This document shows positions 1 to 6,283 of a stretch of 10,000 nucleotides of DNA, in pieces; within the stretch, counting starts at the first letter, position 1; every line of letters starts with the position of its first letter. Origin of the DNA: Monoplex corrugatus (lineage: Eukaryota; Mollusca; Gastropoda; Littorinimorpha; Ranellidae). A program made the translations under genes and the position numbers. The notes beneath the pieces were generated by a model. The model did not search any database, was not told the origin of the DNA, and saw only the letters and a program-made list of their open reading frames with translations. The stretch lies in the NCBI GenBank assembly GCA_030674185.1, contig CM060305.1, forward strand, positions 163,651,710 to 163,661,709, in the 5' to 3' direction.

Positions 1-470
1 ACCAGCAAAGCAAGAACTTAACCCTTTGACTCCCTCACCCTGTCCACATGCATCCTGCGTTGTCAACCGTACCAGCAAAGCAAGAACTTAACCCTTTGAC
101 TCCCTCACCCTGTCCACATGCATCCTGCGTTGTCAACCGTACCAGCAAAGCAAGAACTTAACCCTTTGACTCCCTCACCCTGTCCACATGCATCCTGCGT
201 TGTCAACCGTACCAGCAAAGCAAGAACTTAACCCTTTGACTTCCTCACCCTGTCCACATGCATCCTGCGTTGTCAACCGTACCAGCAAAGCAAGAACTTA
301 ACCCTTTGACTCCCTCACCCTGTCCACGTGCATCCTGCGTTGTCAACCGTACCAGCAAAGCAAGAACTTAACCCTTTGATTCCCCTACCCTATCCAGCAG
401 CTTCCTGTATTTCTGATTAACCCTTTGATTCCAGCAACCTGTCCACCAGTATCCTACATTGTCATTGTAT
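1..470. repeat. 70-bp satellite array, truncated by window start
   Basis: Five head-to-tail units of exactly 70 bp begin at 1, 71, 141, 211 and 281. They are nearly identical: I see one substitution at about 242 and one at about 328. A sixth unit from 351 diverges after its first 30 bases, and a seventh degenerate piece occupies about 416-470. Each unit carries the core TTAACCCTTTGACTCC followed by CTCACCCTGTCCAC. The array is already in phase at base 1, so it probably continues upstream. Close relatives of the monomer occur at 4107-4200, which suggests the satellite grew from a piece of a dispersed repeat. It contains no coding potential. Confidence 0.95.
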
Positions 471-473
471 GAA

Positions 474-565
474 ACTGATGGATAGGCTGAAGGAGTCGAA
501 ACGTTAAAAGAGTTAATTTTTGTGCAGTTGGTGGATAGGGTGCAGGAATGAAAGGGCTAAAAGAT
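474..565 (-). repeat. Inverted fragments of the 70-bp repeat family
   Basis: Two degenerate segments (about 474-515 and 526-565) read as the reverse complement of the AACCCTTTGA...CACCCTGTCCAC core. The clearest is GTTGGTGGATAGGGTGCAGG followed by AATGAAAGGGCTAAAA. Together with the forward units at 1-470 they give a foldback arrangement like the one at 4107-4327. A further forward-looking scrap, CCATTTGACTACCTCGCCC, lies at about 577-595. Confidence 0.65.
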
Positions 566-612
566 ATGTATATACCCATTTGACTACCTCGCCCATTAGA
601 CAGGTCAGAAGG

Positions 613-779
613 AAGGATGGTTAAAGGGTGGAGATTTTTCCCATCTTCCAGATCAATATGTGTATACAACAGACCTGCTCATGCATGGCCCCTTTCGTGT
701 GCACACGCACGTGGAACATCAATACGCACAATCAAAATCCCATAAGCCATGTTAGCGTTCGGTGGCTTGTGGAAACGTT
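613..779 (+). mobile_element. SINE, 3' body without tRNA head
   Basis: The segment contains GGGTGGAGATTTTTCCCATC, then CAGACCTGCTCATGC, CCTTTCGTGTGCACACGCAC and, near its end, GTTAGCGTTCGGTGGCTTG. These blocks align by eye with the second copy at 6355-6470 (GATGGAGGTTTTTCCAACC, GCAGACCTGTCAGTACCC, CCTTTGTGTGTATTCGTATG). From memory this is the body of a tRNA-derived SINE common in marine gastropods; that attribution is recollection, not a search. No A or B box is present here, so this copy is 5'-truncated or has lost its head. Its 3' end runs without a break into the 21-bp minisatellite. Confidence 0.6.
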
Positions 780-925
780 AAAACACACACATGCACGCCT
801 AAAACACACACATGCACGCCTAAAACACACACACGCACGCCTAAAACACACACATGCACGCCTAAAACACACACATGCACGCCTAAAACACACACATGCA
901 CGCATAAAACACACACATGCACGCC
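779..925. repeat. 21-bp minisatellite, seven units
   Basis: The unit TAAAACACACACATGCACGCC starts at 779, 800, 821, 842, 863, 884 and 905. Differences are single bases: an ACACGC variant in the third unit, and the seventh is entered through GCATAAAA. The period is a multiple of three and contains no stop in several frames, so long repetitive open frames appear on both strands (LKHTHAR on plus, VCFRRAC on minus). These are artefacts, not genes. The array begins exactly where the SINE's GGAAACGTTAAAAC tail ends. Confidence 0.93.
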
Positions 926-1010
926 CATCCAAGATGAAGATGCAGACTGTGCAGCAACATGACGTCTGCATTGTGAAGGCCAAACAACGCGCATATGCGC
1001 ATCTGAAACC
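926..1010. other. Short spacer between two arrays
   Basis: This is about 85 bases of apparently single-copy sequence (CCATCCAAGATGAAGATGC onward) between the 21-bp minisatellite and the 66-bp satellite. It ends at a C7/A8 run (about 1010-1024) that may be a decayed version of the CCCAAAAAACG segment of the satellite monomer. No gene signal was seen. Confidence 0.5.
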
Positions 1011-1403
1011 CCCCCAAAAAAAACATCGTTCGGAATACTGATATACTCATGGTCTGCCATACTTTGCTAGACCCAAAAGAAGACAATAACACCGCTTAGA
1101 GTATTTTATATACTCATGGTTTGCCATAGTTTGCTAAACTTGAAAGAAGAAAATAACACCACTGTGAATACTTATATACTCGTGGGCAGCCATTCTTTGC
1201 TAGACACGAAAGAAGAAAATAACACTACTGAGAATACTTAGAATAGACTCATAATAGTCTGCCATAGTTTGCTAGACTGGAAAGAAGAAAATAACACCAC
1301 TCGGAATAGTTTATATACTCATGGTCTGCCATAGGTTGCTAGACCCAAAAGAAGAAAATAACACCGCTCAGAATATTTATATATTCATGGTCTACCATAG
1401 TTT

Positions 1404-1518
1404 AGGTTAAAAAGGTTAAAGGTCCCATGGTCAATATGGCCGTAGGGGCGGTGAACTGTTAAAGATTCACCGTGTCTAGGGCACGGCATTATGAAAGGCG
1501 GAGCCCATCCCTCTCCTC
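1404..1518 (+). mobile_element. Dispersed-repeat 3' fragment inside the 66-bp satellite
   Basis: The satellite unit starting at 1386 stops after CATAGTTT and resumes at CCCAAAAAACG near 1518. The intervening 115 bp contains GGCCGTAGGGGCGGTGAAC, AGGGCACGGCATTATGAAAG and GCGGAGCCCATCCCTCTCCT. This resembles the 3' portion of the dispersed element at 3599-3866 (GTCGTAGGGGAGTGAGGTGG, CCAGCACCATGAGGGCGGC, GCCCATCCCCTCTCCCTC), in the same orientation. The satellite residues GCTAGA expected at the junction are missing. No target-site duplication is obvious. Confidence 0.6.
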
Positions 1519-2221
1519 CCAAAAAACGAAAAATAATACCGCTCGGAGTACTCATATACTCATGGTCTACCATAGTTTGCTAGACCCAAAAAACGAAAAA
1601 TAATACCGCTCAGAGTACTCATATACTCATGGTCTACCATAGTTTGCTAGACCCAAAAAACGAAAAATAATACCGCTCGGAGTACTCATATACTCATGGT
1701 CTACCATAGTTTGCTAGACCCGAAAGAAGAAAATAACACCGCTCGGAGTACTCATATACACATGGTCTACCATAGTTTGCTAGACCCGAAAGAAGAAAAT
1801 AACACCGCTTGGAGTACTCATATACTCATGGTCTACCATAGTTTGCTAGACCCGAAAGAAGAAAATAACACCGCTTGGAGTACTCATATACACATGGTCT
1901 ACCATAGTTTGCTAGACCCGAAAGAAGAAAATAATACCGCTCGGAGTACTCATATACTCATGGTCTACCATAGTTTGCTAGACCCGAAAGAAGAAAATAA
2001 CACCGCTTGGAGTACTCATATACTCATGGTCTACCATAGTTTGCTAGACCCGAAAGAAGAAAATAACACCGCTTGGAGTACTCATATACTCATGGTCTAC
2101 CATAGTTTGCTAGACCCGAAAGAAGAAAATAACACCGCTTGGAGTACTCATATACCATGGTCTACCATAGTTTGCTAGACCCGAAAGAAGAAAATAACAC
2201 CGCTTGGAGTACTCATATACA

Positions 2222-2448
2222 CATGGTCTACCATATTTGCTAGACGCGAAAAATGATAATATCACCGCTCGGAATATTTATAATACTCATGGTCTGCCAT
2301 AGTTTGCTAGAGCGACAGACTAACACCGCTTGGAATACTCATATACACATGGTCTACCATATTTGTTAGACGCTAAAAATGATAATATAACCGCTCGGAA
2401 TATTTATATACTCATGGTCTGCCATAGTTTGCTAGAGCGACAGACATA
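2222..2448. repeat. Dimeric higher-order repeat at the right end of the satellite
   Basis: Two consecutive composite units (about 2221-2346 and 2347-2448) each consist of a CATATTTG(C/T)TAGACGC...AATGATAATAT monomer followed by a GGTCTGCCATAGTTTGCTAG AGCGACAGAC monomer. The two monomer types differ more from each other than the first does from its counterpart about 126 bp later, so this edge was duplicated as a dimer. The second dimer is cut short: after AGCGACAGAC the sequence leaves the repeat at ATAAACGTAATTTTTATG. Confidence 0.75.
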
Positions 2449-2550
2449 AACGTAATTTTTATGTTTGTAGTGTTTGGCGGATCAAGTGGCCGACCGCTGA
2501 CTTGCAGTGTGCACATAGGCTCACTCTGCATACATCGCCTATGTGTGTTT
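2449..2550. other. Single-copy spacer
   Basis: About 100 bases of non-repetitive sequence (GTAATTTTTATGTTTGTAGT onward) separate the 66-bp satellite from the GT tract. No gene, promoter or RNA feature could be supported. Confidence 0.5.
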
Positions 2551-2975
2551 GAGTGCGTGTTGTGAGTGTGTGTGTACGTGTGTGTGTGTGTGGGGGGGGG
2601 GAGTGTGTGTGTGTATGTGTGAGTGTGTGTGTACGTGTGTGTGTGCGTGCGTGTGTGTGTGCGAGTGTATGTGTGTACGTGTGTGTGTGTGTGTGCGTGC
2701 GAGTGTGTGTGTGTGTATGTGTGTGCCTTTGTGTGTGTACGTGTGTGTGCCTTTGTGTGTGTACGTGTGTGTGTACGTGTGTGTGTGCCTCTGTTTTTGT
2801 GTGTGTACGTGTGTGTGTGTGTATTTGTGTGCATGCGCGCGTGTGTGTATGTGTGTGAGTGTATGTGTATGTATGTGTGTGTGCGTGAGAGTATGTATGT
2901 ATGTGTACGTGTGTGTGTGCGTGTGTGTGCATGTGTGTGTGTGCGCGCGTGCGTGCTTGTGTGTGTGTACGTGTT
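2551..2975. repeat. Long imperfect (GT)n microsatellite
   Basis: About 425 bases are dominated by GT dinucleotides interrupted by TACG, GCGC, GAGTG and CCTTT, plus a G10 run at 2592-2601. A local 24-bp sub-repeat (GTGTGTGTACGTGTGTGTGC plus CTTT) is seen around 2715-2765. The alternating purine-pyrimidine pattern is favourable for left-handed Z-DNA. All frames are low-complexity: Cys/Val on plus, His/Thr on minus. The open frames covering it on both strands therefore have no coding meaning. Confidence 0.95.
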
Positions 2976-2989
2976 CAGGGTCGTGACGG

Positions 2990-3140
2990 TGGTGTCATCG
3001 GCAGGCGGCAGCTTCTTGTTTTACCACACGTCAGCGCACGTGCTCCCTCACAACAAACAGAGCCTCCGTGCCTGGCCCGCCCTATTTATGCACACAACGC
3101 CCCCCACCCCCACACACCTCCAGGGGGAGAGCAGAGAGAG
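2990..3140 (+). promoter_or_regulatory. Candidate regulatory stretch, motif cluster
   Basis: The stretch contains a CACGTG E-box (3037-3042), an AT motif CCTATTTATG (3081-3090) usable as a TATA or MEF2-like site, a CCCCCCACCCCCAC block (about 3100-3113) like a KLF/CACCC box, and CCTCCAGGGGGAG (3117-3129), which fits the degenerate core CCNSYAGRKGGMR described for CTCF. It sits 275-430 bases upstream of the candidate exon at 3417. Motif matches of this length arise by chance and no transcription start can be shown, so this is inference only. It may be no more than GC-rich sequence next to the GT tract. Confidence 0.25.
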
Positions 3141-3185
3141 GTAGAGTTCCACAGCTTCGGGCCAAGCATTGCTGATCGTCATCCG

Positions 3186-3238
3186 CGCCCCCCACACTTT
3201 GGGGGAGGAGGGTTAGGAGGATGGGGGGTGGGGGAGGG
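3186..3238 (+). other. G-rich stretch with quadruplex and hairpin potential
   Basis: A CCCCCC run (about 3187-3193) is followed after ACACTTT by GGGGGAGGAGGG, then GGAGGATGGGGGGTGGGGGA GGG. Tracts of three or more G occur at least five times within about 40 bases, although one intertract gap is near 10 bases. The C and first G runs could pair as a 5-bp hairpin. Structure is inferred from composition only. Confidence 0.45.
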
Positions 3239-3334
3239 AACTGACAGGAGCTTGGAAGTTTTAAGAAATGAAAGTAAGATAAAACTGTCATGGAAAAGTT
3301 CGTTCCCCTTCAAGTTAAATGTCTCCCCAGGCCT

Positions 3335-3363
3335 TTTATTTTATTTTATTCTCTCTCTCTCGT
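3335..3363. repeat. Short TTTTA / CT simple repeat
   Basis: TTTTATTTTATTTTATT followed by CTCTCTCTCTC forms a pyrimidine-rich stretch just before the possible splice acceptor at 3400, for which it could serve as a distant polypyrimidine region. Confidence 0.7.
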
Positions 3364-3416
3364 GCTGACCGTATCTGTGTTTTAATTTCATTTATGTCAG
3401 CTAAACAATCCCTGAA

Positions 3417-3659
3417 ATGTCGTCGTCTCAGACAGATCTGCCCCAGCCAGGGCCATTAGTATTATTATCATTATCATTGTTGTCTGTCGTCATCATCGTG
3501 CTCAGCATACAGGGCAGAACCAGCCTTGCGGTGTCAACTAGCGATAGTCTTCCTTCAGACAAAGAGTATGGTACTAAACTGTTTGCTTCAGATACACGGT
3601 TTCAGTTTCAGTTTCTCAAGACAATGTCCCCGTGCTCGGAACGAATTTTAATGCACTAA
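3417..3659 (+). CDS. Candidate N-terminal exon, membrane-anchor peptide (unproven)
   Basis: The product is not recognised. An 80-codon frame begins at ATG 3417 and stops at TAA 3657-3659. Sixteen bases before the ATG, TTTCATTTATGTCAG ends at 3400 and looks like a reasonable 3' splice site, so an exon could begin at 3401. Residues 13-31 (PLVLLSLSLLSVVIIVLSI) form one hydrophobic helix after a short polar start, followed by a Ser/Thr-rich stretch. That is the layout of a type II membrane protein or uncleaved signal anchor. There are no basic residues before the helix and an Arg just after it, which argues weakly against a cytoplasmic N-terminus. The last 20 residues or so run into the dispersed repeat at 3599, so a real exon would have to splice out before that. 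No convincing donor is visible. It could equally be a chance frame. Confidence 0.2.
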   Translation: MSSSQTDLPQPGPLVLLSLSLLSVVIIVLSIQGRTSLAVSTSDSLPSDKEYGTKLFASDTRFQFQFLKTMSPCSERILMH

Positions 3660-3866
3660 CGTCACAGGTGCCATGAGAAGGTCCAGAATGATCACGGCAC
3701 AAGCCTTAAACCTGCACACAAACCCGTGAGTAGCCAGGTCCTGGGGTCCTACCTAGACATTTCCTTAACCCTGGGGTCGTAGGGGAGTGAGGTGGCTGAT
3801 ACTTCAATTTTCTCGGGGCCAGCACCATGAGGGCGGCGCCCATCCCCTCTCCCTCACTTCAAATTT
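3599..3866 (+). mobile_element. Dispersed repeat, copy A (about 268 bp)
   Basis: This is the same element, in opposite orientation, as 7531-7806. Shared blocks in order are GTTTCAGTTTCAGTTTCTCA at the start, CTCGGAACGAATT, GTCACAGGTGCCAT, TCCAGAATGATCACGGC, CACAAGCCTTAA, AGCCAGGTCCTGGGGTCCTA, TCGTAGGGG, GAGGTGGC, CCAGCACCATGAGGGCGGCG and CTCTCCCTCACTTCAAATT. No open frame survives, so it is a short non-autonomous element or an untranslated fragment of a longer one. I recall the CAGTTTCAGTTTCTCAAG opening from gastropod repeats, but the family name is not known to me. A fragment of the same family interrupts the satellite at 1404-1518. Confidence 0.75.
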
Positions 3867-4000
3867 ATATTCACATTTTTAAACCAAGATTTCAGAAAGG
3901 CAAGAAGGCTAATTGGTCTTCAAGGGGTGGGACCTGGGAAATCAACCTATCTCTCCAATGATTTATACCAAGGCAGCCGGGTAATGCCCTGCTCTTCAAA
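3867..4000. other. No feature recognised
   Basis: This short stretch between two repeats contains TTCAAGGGGTGGGACCTGGG and AATCAACCTATCTCTCC. It may be the edge of another dispersed element, but no second copy is present in this window. Confidence 0.4.
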
Positions 4001-4327
4001 GGAAGCTGGTGGATAGGATGAGGAGTGGTGGCAATGTGTTAAAGTGGTACCGCTAGACCTGTCTACATCAGTGCTAGTCAAAAGAGACAGACATATACGT
4101 GTTCTTTAACCCTTTGACTCCCGCACCATGTTTCCCTCAGCCTCCTGAATTGTCAACCATGCTAGCAAAGCAAAAACTTAACCCTTTGACCCCCTCACCA
4201 ATCCATCAGCTTCCTACGGGAAGTTGGTGAATAGGGTGAAGGAATCAAAGGGTTCGGGAAGGGTGAGGGGGTCAAAGGGTTAAGTTTTTACAGTTGGTGG
4301 ATAGGGTGCGAGAACCAAAGTGTTAAG
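4001..4327. repeat. Foldback repeat related to the 70-bp satellite
   Basis: Forward cores AACCCTTTGAC lie at 4108 and 4180, 72 bp apart. TTGTCAACCATGCTAGCAAA, shared with the satellite (TTGTCAACCGTACCAGCAAA), lies between them. Reverse-oriented cores follow at about 4221-4253, 4262-4283 and 4291-4326, and an outlying reverse scrap lies at 4008-4043. The arms at 4172-4199 and 4262-4289 are perfect 28-bp reverse complements (AAAAACTTAACCCTTTGACC and on, against GGTGAGGGGGTCAAAGGGTT and on). The arrangement resembles a foldback or MITE-like element. There is no coding frame and no clear target-site duplication. Confidence 0.8.
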
Positions 4328-4395
4328 TACAAATTTGTTGTGTTCCACATTATTTATCATGACAAAACAAAAGTATAATATAATGTAAACTGTAA

Positions 4396-4856
4396 TCCTG
4401 ATATATTCCAGCCACGTATTGCCTGTGTGCATACGAACCATGGACCCTCACAGCGGATTTAGAAAGACAAATCCACGGCATGGAAATGAGGTGTTACCGC
4501 AAGGTACTAAACATCAGATACACCGGATCGTATCACCAATGAACAAGTGCGCTGTACCATCAAGTAACACACTGGACCCATATGAACATCTGCTGATTTC
4601 AGCTGAGGTAAGAAATCTACGTTGGTATGGCCATGTAACAAGATCCATTTGCCTCGCTAAGTTAATCCTCCAGGGAACTGTTGAAGGAAGGGGACGGACG
4701 AAAGGGGGGGGGGGGGAAGAAAAGGAACAATTGATAAAGAAAAGAAACGATTGACTGATAAACACTGCGGAATGGATAAAGAAACCATTCGCAGAGACCC
4801 AGGCTCTGATACACAACAACAGAACTGGAAAAATCTGATGAGCCATTTTTTTTATT
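4396..4856 (+). pseudogene. LINE reverse-transcriptase C-terminus, frameshifted
   Basis: This is a remnant of the region downstream of the reverse-transcriptase domain in a non-LTR retrotransposon. In the frame from 4417 it reads YEPWTLTADLERQIHG then MEMRCYRKVLNIRYT. After a frameshift near 4527 it continues DRITNEQVR. Another shift leads to NTLDPYEHLL, LRWYGHVTRS and LAKLILQGTVEG up to about 4690. A G13 run (4704-4716) disrupts the Arg-rich segment expected next, and NTAEWIKKPFAETQALIHNN follows at about 4760-4825. The order matches what I recall of C-terminal tails in mollusc LINEs (LTADLE, MRCYRK, LRWYGHVTR, LAKTILQGTVEG, EW, FAETQ). At least three frame changes make it non-functional. 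A GAA tract lies about 25 bases past its end. Confidence 0.85.
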
Positions 4857-4879
4857 GCAGCACACTTATGATGTTTCAC

Positions 4880-4942
4880 GAAGAAGAGAAGAAGAAGAAG
4901 AAGAAGAAGAAGAAGAAGAAGAAGAAGAAGAAAAAGAAGAAG
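4880..4942. repeat. (GAA)n trinucleotide repeat
   Basis: A near-perfect GAA tract of about 63 bases has small interruptions (GAGAAG near 4886, GAAAAAGAA near 4930). It follows the LINE remnant closely and may be the expanded 3' tail of that element, though this cannot be proven from one copy. Long GAA/TTC tracts can form triplex structures. The antisense poly-Leu frame through this region is an artefact of the repeat. Confidence 0.95.
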
Positions 4943-4944
4943 AC

Positions 4945-5752
4945 CCCGAAATCCCATCGACAGTGACGGTAATACGCAAACGATATTCCAACGGCTGATT
5001 CAGTAATTCCGGGCACATCTTTATGGTGAAGACAACACTATTCTCTCAGTTTCTTTGCCTTCTTTTGATCGTGGATTCGAAGCGAAGCTGGAAATTTTGT
5101 ATGTCTTGTGTGGCTTTTTTTGTTCATCAAAAATCCAAACAGGCAAGGCCCCCAGGGAAAAAAACCCCGCAGTAAGTAGCTTTTTTGTCACCGAGAGACA
5201 GGTTCAGCTAGGTAGTCATAAAAAAAAAAATTAAAAACGGGATGAATCGATTGATGAACGGATTTTTTTTTCGCCGCGGGGAAAATAATGTGTACTATTT
5301 TTCAGTGTTGCGTACAGTCGTACTCGGTGCAAAATGTGTGTACACACAAAATAAACCAATATTATGTGGCTTCAAGCGCCACTTAGCTGGCGAGCTAAAA
5401 CCACACAAGGGCGCGGTGCAAAGCTCTCGACAATATTTATTGTTTTAAGCGGACTGATTTTTCTCGGATGCTGTATCGGTTGTAGCTGCAGCGCATTCTC
5501 TTCGCAGGTGATGCTGTGCGATTCGTGTTTCCATTATTTGCCATGCTAATCGATCTTAACGTGCATACTATTTGTATTCTGCGAATCGTTTACACATATT
5601 GGACGGACTTCGGAGTGTATAAGATAGAAGGGTGGAAGGTATTTGCAGCTACAAGATAATTGGGATGGAGCGCTGATCGACAACGCATGCGGCAAGAGAC
5701 ATGATGATGTTGATACACAAAGGAGGTTAGGGGCTGTGACATGTTGACCAAT
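4945..5752. other. 800 bases with no supportable gene
   Basis: Seen here are an A11 run (about 5220-5230), a T9 run (about 5262-5270), a short hairpin CGCCA-CTTAGC-TGGCG at about 5380-5395, and mixed single-copy sequence. The frames at 5242-5448 (68 residues, starting MNRLMNGFFF) and 5364-5549 (61 residues, with a hydrophobic IFIVLSGLIFLGCCIGC stretch) overlap each other. Neither has a recognisable domain or good start context, so both are left uncalled. Sequence identity with other parts of the window was not noticed. Confidence 0.45.
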
Positions 5753-6228
5753 GAGATTACGTTTAGGTCAGTTACAGCACCAGGAGATACCACGTTAGCT
5801 CAGTTACAGCACCAGGAGATACCACGTTAGGTCAGTTACAGCACCAGGAGATACCACGTTAGGTCAGTTACAGCACCAGGAGATACCACGTTAGCTCAGT
5901 TACAGCACCAGGAGATACCACGTTAGGTCAGTTACAGCACCAGGAGATACCACGTTAGGTCAGTTACAGCACCAGGAGATACCACGTTAGGTCAGTTACA
6001 GCACCAGGAGATACCACGTTAGGTCAGTTACAGCACCAGGAGATACCACGTTAGGTCAGTTACAGCACCAGGAGATACCACGTTAGGTCAGTTACAGCAC
6101 CAGAGATACCACGTTAGCTCAGTTACGTACCAGAGATACCACGTTAGGTCAGTTACAGCACCAGGGATACCAACGTTAGGTCAGTTACAGTACCAGGAGA
6201 TACCACGTTAGCTCAGTTACAGCACTTT
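5753..6228. repeat. 32-bp minisatellite, about 14 units
   Basis: The unit is GTTACAGCACCAGGAGATAC followed by CACGTTAGGTCA. It starts at 5771, 5803, 5835, 5867, 5899, 5931, 5963, 5995, 6027, 6059, 6091, 6122, 6152 and 6184, with a half unit before and a partial unit at 6216. The period is 32 throughout except for deletions at 6091 (31) and 6122 (30). The left ten units are almost identical and the right four carry most of the indels. Each junction is either AGGTCA (11 times) or AGCTCA (4 times: before 5803, 5899, 6122 and 6216). There are no spacers, so it is not CRISPR-like. Confidence 0.96.
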
Positions 6229-6283
6229 ACTGATAATGCAGGGATCGTGGTTTCAGTCCTCACTGACCTCAGTTTTATTGATG

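Larger units (their letters stand above)
1011..2448. repeat. 66-bp satellite array, about 20 monomers
   Basis: The monomer carries CATGGTCTACCATAGTTTGC, TAGACCCGAAAGAAGAAAAT, AACACCGCTTGGAGTACTCA and TATACT. The CATGG-like landmark falls at 1048, 1115, 1181, 1250, 1320, 1386, 1561, 1628, 1695, 1761, 1827, 1893, 1959, 2025, 2091, 2156, 2222, 2288, 2348 and 2413. Spacing is exactly 66 through the middle (1695-2091), 66-70 and more diverged on the left, and 60-66 on the right. Three units right of the insertion are 67-bp variants carrying CCCAAAAAACGAAAAATAAT. Homogeneous centre and decayed edges are normal satellite behaviour. Each unit has a small ATGGT-CT-ACCAT inverted repeat. The 22-codon period keeps a frame open at 1696-2178, but differences between units are mostly non-synonymous, so it is not treated as a gene. 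Confidence 0.95.

Noticed and set aside
628..1060. Overlapping open frames on both strands with LKHTHAR or CVCFRRA repeats
   Set aside because: All come from the 21-bp minisatellite, whose period is divisible by three; no domain, and every frame is repetitive.
2412..3144. Long His/Thr-rich and Cys/Val-rich frames
   Set aside because: They are translations of the GT/CA tract on either strand; low complexity with no start context or homology.
4514..4957. Minus-strand frame with a poly-Leu segment resembling a signal peptide
   Set aside because: The Leu run is the reverse of the GAA repeat and the remainder is antisense to the LINE remnant.
5242..5549. Two overlapping small open frames, one with a hydrophobic stretch
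   Set aside because: No homology recognised, no splice or start support, and lengths are within chance expectation.
5753..6228. CRISPR array (32-bp repeats)
   Set aside because: Units are contiguous with no unique spacers, and the surrounding sequence is eukaryotic repeat DNA.
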